This document shows, in pieces, positions 17,701 to 23,328 of a stretch of 24,906 bases of DNA (position 1 is its first letter; every line of letters begins with the position of its first letter). The notes beneath the pieces are model-generated. The model was given only the letters and a program-made list of their open reading frames with translations, was not told the DNA's origin and searched no databases. Both the position numbers and the translations under genes were made by a program. The stretch lies in the IMG/VR virus record IMGVR_UViG_3300047387_000044, positions 1-24,906 of that record; one strand, written 5' to 3'. Origin of the DNA: a virus.

Positions 17701-19773
17701 TGGTACTTGATCTAATGATGTAGCAACTGCAGATAATGTAGGAACATTAACTGCTGCACCAGTTCCTAATATCCATCTAGTCTGATTTGTTCCTACGTTT
17801 ACAATCTTAGAATCAGAAGTCTCAAAACCAGGATTAGATACTTGTATCTTATCTCCTACAAAAGAGTATGGTTGTGGATCTGATGGTTGTAAATTATAAA
17901 CAATACCCATCGTCAACAACGTGACACCAGATCCTGCTATTGTAACAGGTTTGTATACTGGTGTACCAACATCGTGCTGCACAGCAGTCTGTGCTAATCT
18001 ATTGTCAATAATAAATTGACCTACAGTCTTTTCACTAAATGTAATTGTCTCATCACCAATCAATACTGATCCTGTATTATCCCAACCAGTAGTAGAGAAT
18101 ACATCAATCCTATCTCCTTTAGACTTAGTGCCTATTAGCACTTTCTCAAGTTGAGTCTTAGTTGAGACACCAAATGTACCATTAACTGTCTCTGGTGCTA
18201 AAACTATATTATAGATTACCTCATCATCTCTAGTTCCATCTGCATATACATTGTCTACAACAGCATCTGCATAGTCATACTCTTCTGTATCAGATTGAAC
18301 TATTTTCTTTCCTACTAAACTTTTTACATCACCAGATATAACTTTACACTTAAGTGCATATACGTTTATCCAATCTGCATTAGATGCTTTATATGTAAAA
18401 TCTCTTGGTTTGTATACCTCAGGTTTTACAATTTTTCTTGGTCTTGTATTAGCAACCAACTCCATGTAACCTTCATCACCATCAAGACCTGACATGTAAC
18501 GATGATAAGCACAATAATAGTAAATCTTATTAGACTCATCAACATTCATCATGAATTCTGGTTGGAATTCATTATCGTAGTTTGTCTTGACACCAAGAAC
18601 AGGTTTGCTGTTGTAATATTGTTGACCACCAAGTAATGTACCTTCTCTAGTGGTACTAAACTTCATAGGATGACCATCTGGATGGATAGGCATCGGTAAG
18701 TTAGAAGGGTCAGATTGATTCCATATAATTTGCCAGTTTTGGAAGATCCTTATTCCTTCTGGTGCAAAATAATATTTGCCATATTCAAAATCTCCAAATA
18801 ACTGTGGCAATTTACCAAAGTTGATGTAGAAAATACCATTAGGGAATGTATATACTGTACTAGCAGTAAATGTTGATCCTGTAGTGCCAGTAACACTATC
18901 TCCAAGAGAGAAGGTGCTGGATACTTGTCTTAAATATACTCTTGTAATTACGTTCTGATCATTTCTAACAATCTTAGCAATCTCTCCACTAGCAGTAGTG
19001 GTTTTGATTCTATCACCAACTAAAAATTGACCATTTGGACTTGTAACATCTATGGCAATATTATCAAACTCAGATTTTATAAACCACTCAAACTGTGCTA
19101 AGTTAGTACGATCAAGAGGATCAAAGTCCTTATCAATAATACTATTGAAAACAAACTTAATAGAACTATCAGTTCCTTTCGCTTTATAGAAATTCTGTAT
19201 GTTCTTTATTAAGGTTCTTTTATCAACACTACCTCTAAGATATTTCTCAGGGAATGAACCTAGATATTGTTTCTCAAAATTCTTTACTAATGCATAAAGA
19301 AAAAGATTACTAATATTGTAAACTGTTTGACCAGCAGCATGTGCTGTAGCAGTTGTACTTACAAAATTACTTTTACTGTATAGATCACCAATTTTTGTAT
19401 TACCACTAACACCTCTAGAACATCCACTTAAGGTTGTATCAGTTCTAGTTGCGTAAAATATTATCTCATCATCTATTCTAATATATCCGTCTTTTTCTGG
19501 AAAACTTCTTGCATCTTGTAGTACAATTGTGTCGCTACTATTAGTGATACTAACATCCAAAGTATCGTGTTGTCTAAGTAAGTTCTTTTCATAGTAATCA
19601 ATGTCTGCATATTTTTGAATATTATTAATAATGTCTAGAGTACCACCCTGTACCTCCTGTGCTTCATAATACTTCGTTACAAACTTACTAAAAAGTTCGT
19701 ATTCTGTACTAATGAACTCAGGAAGCTGTGTCTCTATCAGAGTAGATATTCTCTTTGTTTTTACAGCAACCAT
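8743..19773 (-). CDS. Giant baseplate wedge/virion structural protein in the gene 7 position (3676 aa)
   Basis: This 11-kb gene lies exactly where T4 has gene 7 (1032 residues in T4), four bases after gene 6 and just before gene 8, so a wedge role is inferred from position. Residues 158-214 carry a KNFEKQYL...DKRTLIKNIQNFYKAKGTDSSIKFVF segment reminiscent of the short KGT motif of P2 gpI/gp7-type baseplate proteins. Residues 2032-2087 carry FYQDYSYVIKSG...HPAGFKLFG, which I associate with large cyanophage baseplate proteins. Other parts are a cupredoxin-like segment (about 315-440), a YHYH-like domain (about 945-1095), clusters of G-x-G-Y...P beta repeats (780-915, 1411-1471, 1788-1918, 3148-3190), five copies of a G-x-I-x-I-G-D/E-E-I/V-I module at both ends and in the middle, and a Gly/Ser/Thr-rich linker (about 2422-2488). 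DGVIQ and DGVLQ hairpin motifs occur near 2215 and 2853. The start is MVAVKTKRIST. No frameshift is seen. Confidence 0.85.
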   Translation of the reverse strand: MVAVKTKRISTLIETQLPEFISTEYELFSKFVTKYYEAQEVQGGTLDIINNIQKYADIDYYEKNLLRQHDTLDVSITNSSDTIVLQDARSFPEKDGYIRIDDEIIFYATRTDTTLSGCSRGVSGNTKIGDLYSKSNFVSTTATAHAAGQTVYNISNLFLYALVKNFEKQYLGSFPEKYLRGSVDKRTLIKNIQNFYKAKGTDSSIKFVFNSIIDKDFDPLDRTNLAQFEWFIKSEFDNIAIDVTSPNGQFLVGDRIKTTTASGEIAKIVRNDQNVITRVYLRQVSSTFSLGDSVTGTTGSTFTASTVYTFPNGIFYINFGKLPQLFGDFEYGKYYFAPEGIRIFQNWQIIWNQSDPSNLPMPIHPDGHPMKFSTTREGTLLGGQQYYNSKPVLGVKTNYDNEFQPEFMMNVDESNKIYYYCAYHRYMSGLDGDEGYMELVANTRPRKIVKPEVYKPRDFTYKASNADWINVYALKCKVISGDVKSLVGKKIVQSDTEEYDYADAVVDNVYADGTRDDEVIYNIVLAPETVNGTFGVSTKTQLEKVLIGTKSKGDRIDVFSTTGWDNTGSVLIGDETITFSEKTVGQFIIDNRLAQTAVQHDVGTPVYKPVTIAGSGVTLLTMGIVYNLQPSDPQPYSFVGDKIQVSNPGFETSDSKIVNVGTNQTRWILGTGAAVNVPTLSAVATSLDQVPTNVSAILADDQYYYIASSSFPSHKILDGSTVTQTVLDQKLLRIIRKQATRTTETYPTPKRDIGIGLNGVPFYGYKDAESIRYGKLEQIKVDLRGTGYVRPPFVLIDQVPNKARAILAGQVVESISVDTTDVFPRTPDVLITSGRNAAVRAVVTGGKVTSLILDNAGEFYSSPPQVVIRDNAGRGRFAEFEAVVNTDGQITGFNKIAEGNFYNQNTVIVEIVPVGSGATGIPLLKEWNFNRYKKLETKLDTENGYVFGNSNNVLEYGYGYAANPKALRVSLSDNLNSAGTEPASKSHSPIIGFAYDGNPIYGAFGYQDPLDSTSSITRMTSSYSINGNRSEGPDLTTYPIGTFVNDYTYTHKSGTLDENNGRFCTTPEFPQGTYAYFITIDSNQVPQYPYIIGENFYSLPVDSNYNSDINQNDIPKKARRFYQAGMPRNGDGFIAQIEEVKQGNVESVSVLDTSANFSINSQLYFDNTGTQGSEAEAIVSSVKGKDVSYLQSKENKVVKLTIIQSAYLFADDTLSQPTSGASGTIVGTVKNDSTIVLKNVTGTFNNTGTFSAAIKTFDILLDQRSSYTKGAILSLTDGVNAPIATAEVLEGTSAQNVVQIKVLTGTWTTDNTYFIQSNDLFNTSGTRIVTLTSLSDGLEPFEVNQSVALIETTSNHGLGIGDNVTIDINPDDATKTKTYYIRKRLYQEAVLIPPNAKTNINFTGIGRYEILNGGADYTAGTYTSIALTGGSGSGATATFTVSSAGVVSGIQIQDAGVGYARGDYLGVADEDLVRSGASQSTSRFTIYVGHVGVAVGATKVTVDNAQGFATDDFIQIGQEVLKIAGINGNDLSVTRGQEGTTDVDHFDGQEVSLYNAQYNFTNNYQIFSGSLSGYIQSYDPITHKIVVVYDYATLNTNANKVVLSSSFFDTSTPQRLVAVRSAEDVVYKFEFSEDNSTFVPNPNIDLQEFYKYKFDTSHSSLTGTYFDISPSSNYNLITVEKIESTILPGNAGAFTDVKFGFGSRLTTNTYQTKTGTDFTNFYYFDNKNVVNSGGSYFKLVTDPLQGTKTINYVTPNRFVYDVTSTPLWDGSGSISYTTNGQFAIGKINTVGIINLGLNYKKVPVITGVDPAESYRAAATVTFDAASQTITGVDITNEGSNYVNPKIVITKSDGSDVKFNVLVREGKVTSITVEKPGRGYTYAPEILIVEGEVEAFVESTSIGVPQSVRITSNGGAFHLDETVSSTFRSNYVLALKNYNGNFRIGEQVVQKINGVEVFRATVVDWRFGSNLLKVENSTGIVREDVSIESTIMPVSGIVQSIFVTTFSEEISSFYDNLGFYQSDKGKLGVQNQKIIDSLFYQDYSYVIKSGTSIEQWRDLIKATTHPAGFKLFGQVDIEATANFATRDQGSLVELPKDRTPDATHFTVVQLWDPEKNKITVENSSRIVTQTVQKVENQRIRKGFGTAATSEFNFNEAEAFEFTLGAVFDGAFDNDGRLQGTTAFTTKKDGVAFNLADNKLKNMIVTLDGVIQEPGIAYTINSGNITFSQPPLVGVTFYGKVFKFKDEQYNTKYFKKLRNIFQRGGTWIDSANQIERNVQFIIDETIGYGKATHPSLDWSTKQDDYEANIRAILDAYQHDIRFGGNIKTIDYASIFSSGSAYLYIRNYKTQSNDIFEYATRLAKLAIRNWDFVDVNIAYVQGQKTMTVSSTKNLAVGLFVSSGKSYPTGTKIVSIDSDTQVTLNNAALANSGGGGGAPSGTTPVSGTGSTTTIGTSTAQVPLGSTFTVPPGATVTVPLSFSGTTQAKFGWSALNNGMFYKAGELIEKNETEIIQLALNATQTQYPNLGWGGGPGVAPYYPLQMRPLIQAYVYHLKMGGNFKIVENAQAYYKQNDYPYGEELYYDASSLGEVQKGITGTVESTIFIMNEVKNNCIQAMRNQLSITDPNVLVDSLSPVCAEVESTLNTYHDITETIITEGRGLVEKTPVNQNKSGYWTGTVTYSNYNILGDPLLPVEECTTVISAMDSLYENLSDVVKEESVTRSLPDYIDGETTDFELYWDDNTEVNTEEDEDLFLTINSVLQRPKFTENYPLKDAYWIDRTVIPNVIKFDTAPIWDQDLGAKSIGEPTAVEKVVGIGVSNYKRLTIDFELVDGVRNGPFLILDVLDGTVQSIESEDSLYVFLDGVLQVNGKAYTVSGPNITFHDSIKKDMQIDMRYIYGRDVGQILNIYDFAPDTYFSQGTFSFVASQQNMDTLLSYTWMGEKIGNPIHVWQTRANGTKNVIGELSNPIRTGNTVVFELKSQNSNIESGLDYTFASKGNYNNSFVLTDADITNEILNLKKDSDGRNILKDPNSDWFGTVVGKTYVAPFVYLSNGDNIKVEGETGFRKIKTLPTETTSKDGRPNEQTSDDIFGSVSVETYTGITRGEGLSVVAEIQNGSVISLTWNQRSYDPITQPTAYQYYTPPVLKFETLDGNGGGAKANVLVSKGQVISVDLLDGGSGYTKAPKVITTRRFDILSERDVGVSLINVAINPFVETGGMTALSVVTEIDESGLTGITGVSSLSVQVAGDAEIVLEREFTPDEIEVFSIGGALDPQRDYLELNTNRPTPASEVQVFEGPTYEATVVSAEVQDIVSLNSISTVSKVITQTQQIEIPNNAISNVNYFENAALLDLDFLIGDVIAYIADTSKFAPSGRLMIGDEVIYYEKKINDRFYQIIRGYQGTTEQDWVAGTYLRQIEDVTVISAGLVEVESESDVRMVNIGLVGSGFERQVFRQVTSPDDLDITKESTEVLIVPPPGGAVDGYEETAFINDPIQQRNQNQVDLIENALGNYTVTQRDGTIIEVRNELFGTNEYIGSYIKTTVGSNIGNWQYIAFDDGTADVSNLTIADISTYYPSLTLGDFVDRANSSFTKAGDKFNLALPSIQNPVAISSTVGTIGGNIVVQDTTYFPTTGYILHNNGTYTGIIKYTGKTANTFTGCTRHNGDNQIASGSEIVPISIV
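12310..12510 (-). other. Low-complexity Gly/Ser/Thr/Pro linker inside the giant gp7-position protein
   Basis: Residues about 2422-2488 read as a five-glycine run followed by Thr/Ser/Pro/Val-rich sequence (PVSGTGSTTTIGTSTAQVP, then GSTFTVPPGATVTVPLSFSG). It lies between two folded-looking parts, one ending in an MTVSSTKNLAVGLFVSSG segment and one starting KFGWSALNNG. It is likely a flexible hinge or an insertion. Confidence 0.6.
16489..16941 (-). other. YHYH-like domain within the giant gp7-position protein
   Basis: Residues about 945-1095 contain SHSPIIGFAYDGNPIYG (H987) and, further on, NGRFCTTPEFPQGTYAYF and PQYPYIIGENFY. Together these match the YHYH family pattern as I know it, whose function is unknown. 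The tetrad that names the family would lie near residues 956-959 and here reads Y-G-Y-G, so both histidines appear to be lost. Confidence 0.7.
17030..17430 (-). repeat. Tandem G-x-G-Y/F-Y...P beta-type protein repeats
   Basis: Residues about 780-915 hold at least three divergent copies of a short motif: GTGYVRPPFVLI, GEFYSSPPQVVI and GNFYNQNTVIVEI, each after a strand such as KVTSLILDNA. They directly precede the YHYH-like domain. The similarity is at the protein level, and I see no strong DNA repeat. Confidence 0.6.
18454..18831 (-). other. Cupredoxin-like segment with type 1 copper ligand pattern
   Basis: Residues about 315-440 of the giant protein contain IHPDGHPMKFSTTREGT (H364, H368) and, some 50 residues on, IYYYCAYHRYMSG (C421, H424, M427). 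In cupredoxins a type 1 copper site uses a His from an early loop and then Cys-x2-His with a Met soon after; C-x2-H-x2-M is the amicyanin spacing. The GHP-MKFSTT then YYYC-x2-H-x2-M pattern recurs, to my knowledge, in structural proteins of marine phages. Copper binding is inferred and has not been shown. Confidence 0.55.
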
Positions 19774-19777
19774 TTAC

Positions 19778-21574
19778 TTACTCTTTATATGCAGTGAAGG
19801 ATGAATTAGGAACGTCAACGTCAAGGTATACCTCACGCATTGCCTTAATGTCGTTTGATAGTGGTTTTACTCTTAGTGAAATACGATTATCAAAGAAACT
19901 ACCTTTAATAATTGTCAAAGCATACATCTTCAACTCACCTTTTACATAATCTATGTCGCCAATATCACTGTCTAGAACAACTTTCTCACCAGTTACGCTA
20001 TCTAGTCTATATAGGACAATTTTCTTATTTCTATCTTCAACATAGACATCAAAATTAGGATATTCTGTTACTCTAAAACCAGTAGATGATAAGACTGGAT
20101 CGTCACAGTCTTCATCAAAGGCATTCTGGAAACATACCTCATAATAGAAGGTAGAATTTAACTGAGGATAGAAGTCTTTTCTCATCATGAGACTAGTGAG
20201 ATTAGAATTGATACTAACATCAGCATCATCTATAACACCCACAAACTTACTATACCTAAACTTACCATTAAATTTCTCAGTATCACTTTCATTAATATAA
20301 CCTTGTATAGAAGTGATTACGCTATCTCTAATATTAGAAGGAGTCTGATCTGTCATACCTCCGTTATAATAGATCTTACTTGTCATTTCAACAAATAGAA
20401 TAGAAGGATCTACTATCTGTGGTTCTACAGATGCAACAACATATTTTTTAAGATCAGCAATGATCTGTGATTTAGTCAACGATGTAAGGTAACTAGCATC
20501 AGTTGGTTTCAATACAATGAATACTTTTCCATATTCTGGTGGTTCTTGATCCTCTCCACCAAATATGATAATATCACTTGTTGCTGGATATACTTTTCTT
20601 ACAATTGTTTCGTAGTCGTTAGCGGTCACTGCACGGTCTTGTGTGCCATATGCTTTTGGAGCAGTGTATTTTATCTTAGCAGTTGTTTCTATCTCTTCAC
20701 CGCCCGATGCAGCAACGCTTGATACAATTGTTGTTGTAAACGCATTAGGAGAAACTCCAAATTCGTTTTCTATCACACCAGAAAATACAAATGCCTTAAC
20801 ACCATTACTTACAGGACCTGATGTTGTTACATATGATACATCAATACGTGCATTGTTCTCTAGTTTCTTACCTAGAACACCATCACCCATTAAAATTTCA
20901 TACCTACCGTCCTCAATTTCATCTAAGAAGAAGACTTTTGATGCACCATCAACTCCTAATATGTTATCAGCAAGTAAATATGGTTCATTAAAAGATCCAC
21001 CAGTAGGATATACAGTGACTGAGACTGTATTAGTATCAATGTTAGGGTTATCTAATATAAATCTTTGACTCTTAGATGCAGTGTTTATTACAAATTCGTT
21101 TGTTAATAGTGTTCCTTCTCTAATTGGTACGTTACTAAATGTTGCAACACCATTTATTACTTGTGCCTTTACATCACTTGTAACAATATAATTGTAAATG
21201 ACATTATCATAGTTACTAATAAATCCTGTTCCTTGTTTTAAATTTAATTCTTTATCAGTTGTTGCATTAGTATAGGTAACAGTAAATGAAATATATGCTG
21301 TAGGAGATGTTGCACTCTTTGGTCTATATCCTAATTGCTTTGCTAGTGCTACTACGTTGTCTCTTAGCGTTGCTGAATCAAGGAACAGTTCATTGACTAC
21401 CATGTTCGTATTGAACGCTGTATAGTAGGTATTATAAGCAAGAGTGTCTATCAGAGTTGCTAGTGCAGACCCTTCAAAATCATAATCAGTAAAATCATTC
21501 TGACTCCTCAAATATTCTTTGAGTTGAGTTTTGATATTATCAAAATCTAAATTGGCAACCTGAGTATAAGGCAT
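19778..21574 (-). CDS. 6: Baseplate wedge protein gp6-like (gpJ family)
   Basis: This 598-residue protein is the likely gp6 of the baseplate wedge, which in T4 dimerises to form the inner ring of the baseplate. The N-terminal block at residues 36-85 (ALATLIDTLAYNTYY then ELFLDSATLRDNVVALAKQLGYRP) is the gp6/gpJ signature. Residues about 291-355 carry APKAYGTQDRAVTANDYETIV, the 'aP..R.vT..Dy' motif of baseplate J-like proteins. The length is close to T4 gp6 (660 residues). The ATG at 21574 overlaps the gp25 stop as TAATG and has no clear Shine-Dalgarno sequence, so translation is probably coupled to gene 25. The C-terminus lies four bases before the giant gene. Confidence 0.92.
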   Translation of the reverse strand: MPYTQVANLDFDNIKTQLKEYLRSQNDFTDYDFEGSALATLIDTLAYNTYYTAFNTNMVVNELFLDSATLRDNVVALAKQLGYRPKSATSPTAYISFTVTYTNATTDKELNLKQGTGFISNYDNVIYNYIVTSDVKAQVINGVATFSNVPIREGTLLTNEFVINTASKSQRFILDNPNIDTNTVSVTVYPTGGSFNEPYLLADNILGVDGASKVFFLDEIEDGRYEILMGDGVLGKKLENNARIDVSYVTTSGPVSNGVKAFVFSGVIENEFGVSPNAFTTTIVSSVAASGGEEIETTAKIKYTAPKAYGTQDRAVTANDYETIVRKVYPATSDIIIFGGEDQEPPEYGKVFIVLKPTDASYLTSLTKSQIIADLKKYVVASVEPQIVDPSILFVEMTSKIYYNGGMTDQTPSNIRDSVITSIQGYINESDTEKFNGKFRYSKFVGVIDDADVSINSNLTSLMMRKDFYPQLNSTFYYEVCFQNAFDEDCDDPVLSSTGFRVTEYPNFDVYVEDRNKKIVLYRLDSVTGEKVVLDSDIGDIDYVKGELKMYALTIIKGSFFDNRISLRVKPLSNDIKAMREVYLDVDVPNSSFTAYKE

Positions 21575-21966
21575 TATCGTGTACGCTCTAGAAATATATC
21601 TATCCCAACTGCTCTGTCTTCTCTACCTAAGATCATATACTCTAATTGCACTTCATATCCATTCTCGTCAGTTCGTGGATAGCAGTTAAGTCCTTGAATT
21701 GATATTCTAGGTTCGTACCTATTGAGAGTTTCTTTAATTTCTTTTTTAATTAATCCAGCAGTACCATAATCTAATGGTTCAAACAATAGATCCTGTAGAC
21801 CACTTCCTATTTCTGGTTGGAATGGTCTTTCACCTCTTCTAGTAAGTAATAATCCTTTTATTGATTGTGCAACAGCAGCCTTATCCTTCACTGTTACCAA
21901 ATCGTTAGTAACAGGATGTTTTTTGAATGTAATACTCAAATCTTTGAAGGTTGAGACTTCTGGCAT
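21574..21966 (-). CDS. 25: Baseplate wedge protein gp25-like
   Basis: This 130-residue protein matches the GPW/gp25 family in length (T4 gp25 has 132 residues) and motifs. RRGERPFQPEIGSGLQDLLFE (in residues 43-63) and the EPR core motif in NRYEPRISI (E85-P86-R87) are the family hallmarks. In T4, gp25 sits at the base of the sheath on the gp6-gp7 wedge and templates the first sheath ring. It follows a late promoter (21990-21997) and overlaps gene 6 by one base. No strong ribosome-binding site is visible before the ATG. Confidence 0.95.
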   Translation of the reverse strand: MPEVSTFKDLSITFKKHPVTNDLVTVKDKAAVAQSIKGLLLTRRGERPFQPEIGSGLQDLLFEPLDYGTAGLIKKEIKETLNRYEPRISIQGLNCYPRTDENGYEVQLEYMILGREDRAVGIDIFLERTR

Positions 21967-21989
21967 TTAAAGACAGCATGGGCTGCTTT

Positions 21990-21997
21990 TATTTATC
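21990..21997 (-). promoter_or_regulatory. 25: T4-like late promoter (GATAAATA) before gene 25
   Basis: The minus strand reads GATAAATA, a match to the NATAAATA late consensus of T4-like cyanophages, 23 nt before the gp25 start codon. The TAA inside it is the stop codon of the 59-aa gene upstream, the same arrangement as at gene 8. Confidence 0.7.
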
Positions 21998-22172
21998 CAT
22001 CTTTTCTGAACTTAGTGCACTCGTCAAGGAATTCCTTCTTTCTCTTCATCTCAAACAATTCTCTTTCGTCATTCTTTTCAATTTTGTCTATCCATTCTTG
22101 TGCATCGTACTCAGAGATGAGTTTCTTCCCACTTTTTATAAATTCCTCAGATTTGTCTACTTTAATTACCAT
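21993..22172 (-). CDS. Small charged protein of unknown function (59 aa)
   Basis: The start chosen is ATG at 22172, giving MVIKVDKSEEFIKSGKK. It has a strong AAAGGAG seven bases upstream, whereas an in-frame ATG at 22208 has none. The product is rich in Lys and Glu and looks helical throughout (DAQEWIDKIEKNDERELFEMKRKKEFLDE); no family is recognised. It overlaps the 218-aa gene by 11 nt, and its stop lies inside the gene 25 late promoter. Confidence 0.75.
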   Translation of the reverse strand: MVIKVDKSEEFIKSGKKLISEYDAQEWIDKIEKNDERELFEMKRKKEFLDECTKFRKDG

Positions 22173-22818
22173 TTGTTTTCTCCTTTGGTGTTTCCCAGAA
22201 ATAATCATCGGTATCTCCTAACCGTCCCCACTCAGTCCCATTCTCGACTTGATACTCTATGGTAGAAACCTTAAAGTCTGGTGTCTTCGGTTCTTGAGGG
22301 GTGATAGAGAGGTCATACAAACGCATTCTATTATTAGGATACAATGCATACTGTCCATTCTCTAGTTGGATACAATTATGACTCTTATGCTCTTGTGGCA
22401 CTTCACTTACATTATTATCTATCACATCAGGGTTCGCATGGTAGTTATCAAGAGTAAAGATATACTGACCTTTCATCAGACCATGGTCTCTTGTCCGTAT
22501 CTCCGCATCCATAGAAGATACGAAACCTTTATTGATTGCCATCACACCATAGTCCATACAATTCCAAAATTGCAGATTCTCTAGACTCATATCGGGCGTC
22601 GGCGTTTTCGGTGCTCGGAGAAAGGCACTTATAGGAAGTTTATCATACATCGCACCATACTCAGGTAAGTAAGTCTCAAAATAAAAAGCACGACCAGGTA
22701 TACTCTTACAAGCAACCCAGACGCCCTCGACAAACTCACCAAATCCACTTTGATGGTCAGTTAAATATTCTTTTCGTACCCACACCTTCTCAGAAGGCAA
22801 ATTACAAATCAAATTCAT
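22162..22818 (-). CDS. Conserved T4-like marine phage protein of unknown function (218 aa)
   Basis: The product begins MNLICNLPSEKVWVRKEYLTD and contains GEFVEGVWVACKSIPGRAFYFE and LPEYGAMYDKLPISAF. I recall similar proteins near the tail cluster of cyanophages but know no function. It is soluble-looking, with many aromatic residues and a late Gln/Glu/Pro-rich part (ITPQEPKTPDF). No catalytic motif is visible. The ATG overlaps the preceding zinc-ribbon gene's stop as ATGA and has only a weak GAGG 13 bases upstream, so translation is likely coupled. Its 3' end carries the ribosome-binding site of the next gene. Confidence 0.8.
   Translation of the reverse strand: MNLICNLPSEKVWVRKEYLTDHQSGFGEFVEGVWVACKSIPGRAFYFETYLPEYGAMYDKLPISAFLRAPKTPTPDMSLENLQFWNCMDYGVMAINKGFVSSMDAEIRTRDHGLMKGQYIFTLDNYHANPDVIDNNVSEVPQEHKSHNCIQLENGQYALYPNNRMRLYDLSITPQEPKTPDFKVSTIEYQVENGTEWGRLGDTDDYFWETPKEKTNGN
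22180..22186 (-). promoter_or_regulatory. Strong Shine-Dalgarno deciding the start of the 59-aa gene
   Basis: AAAGGAG on the minus strand lies seven bases before ATG 22172, inside the last codons of the 218-aa gene. It supports the short form of the downstream protein. Confidence 0.75.
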
Positions 22819-22967
22819 TTGTGATGAAATACCTCAACGTATGCTTGACATTTTGGACAAGTGAAGTTAGACCAAAAGTCATACTCAGACTCATCGCCAT
22901 CATTCAACTCTTCCATGGAGTTATCCCCACCCCAAATCAACTCAGTATTACAGTGCCAACACTTCAT
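22815..22967 (-). CDS. Small zinc-ribbon protein (50 aa)
   Basis: This ORF starts at ATG 22967 and encodes MKCWHCNTELIWGGDN with a C-terminal TCPKCQAYVEVFHHK. The pairs C3-x2-C6 and C37-x2-C40 form a classic four-Cys zinc-ribbon pattern, separated by an acidic loop (MEELNDGDESEYD). Similar short CxxC proteins occur in cyanophage tail regions in my memory; the role is unknown, with nucleic-acid or protein binding possible. It overlaps both neighbours by ATGA: its start with the stop of the 73-aa membrane protein and its stop with the start of the 218-aa protein. Confidence 0.85.
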   Translation of the reverse strand: MKCWHCNTELIWGGDNSMEELNDGDESEYDFWSNFTCPKCQAYVEVFHHK

Positions 22968-23185
22968 CGTATTATCGGCATGGAGTAAAGGTCTGCTGGT
23001 GCTATCTTCGGTCTATCTGTATAAGCGTCGATAAGTTCTTCAATACTACTGCTCATCGCTCTATAACCAGTGCCAACATACACCTGTCCTGCAACTACAG
23101 CAATTGTAGCAACACCCCAGAATGTGTAATATGCAGATGACTTGAATTGATTCTTCGCTTTAGTAATATAGTTCTTCTCAGTCAC
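22964..23185 (-). CDS. Small single-pass membrane protein (73 aa), GTG start
   Basis: The start codon is GTG at 23185, overlapping the stop of the 48-aa gene as GTGA, with GAGG and AAGGA upstream. The sequence has a basic N-terminus (MTEKNYITKAKNQFKSS), a hydrophobic span at about residues 19-38 (YYTFWGVATIAVVAGQVYVG) and an acidic C-terminal part (SSSIEELIDAYTD). A positive-inside arrangement would put the N-terminus in the cytoplasm. No holin-type length or pairing is evident. The function is unknown. Confidence 0.75.
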   Translation of the reverse strand: MTEKNYITKAKNQFKSSAYYTFWGVATIAVVAGQVYVGTGYRAMSSSIEELIDAYTDRPKIAPADLYSMPIIR

Positions 23186-23328
23186 TTTCCTTGTCCTCTA
23201 TATCTCTTCCTTGCTTTATTTCTACTAGTCGCAGAATACTTTGTATGTGATCCTGTACCCTGTCTTGTTTTCTTTGGTGTTGCTTCTATAGTCTGAGATA
23301 CACCAAAACCACCTTTTGCTTTCGCCAT
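23182..23328 (-). CDS. Very basic 48-aa protein of unknown function
   Basis: This ORF runs from ATG 23328 and encodes MAKAKGGFGVSQTIEATPKK, ending in NKARKRYRGQGK. I count 13 Lys/Arg against one acidic residue in 48, with no hydrophobic core, so it looks disordered and suited to RNA, DNA or acidic-partner binding. GGAGG lies 11 nt upstream. It overlaps the PAAR-like gene by one base (TAATG) and the membrane-protein gene by four (GTGA). I recall similar short ORFs in cyanophages but know no function. Confidence 0.75.
   Translation of the reverse strand: MAKAKGGFGVSQTIEATPKKTRQGTGSHTKYSATSRNKARKRYRGQGK

Noticed and set aside
22173-22208. Upstream start giving a 71-aa version of the 59-aa protein
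   Set aside because: No Shine-Dalgarno before 22208; the AAAGGAG at 22180-22186 fits the later ATG.
22964-23185. Holin reading of the 73-aa membrane protein
   Set aside because: It has a single hydrophobic span, no neighbouring lysin and lies in a tail cluster, so the sequence does not support a lysis role.
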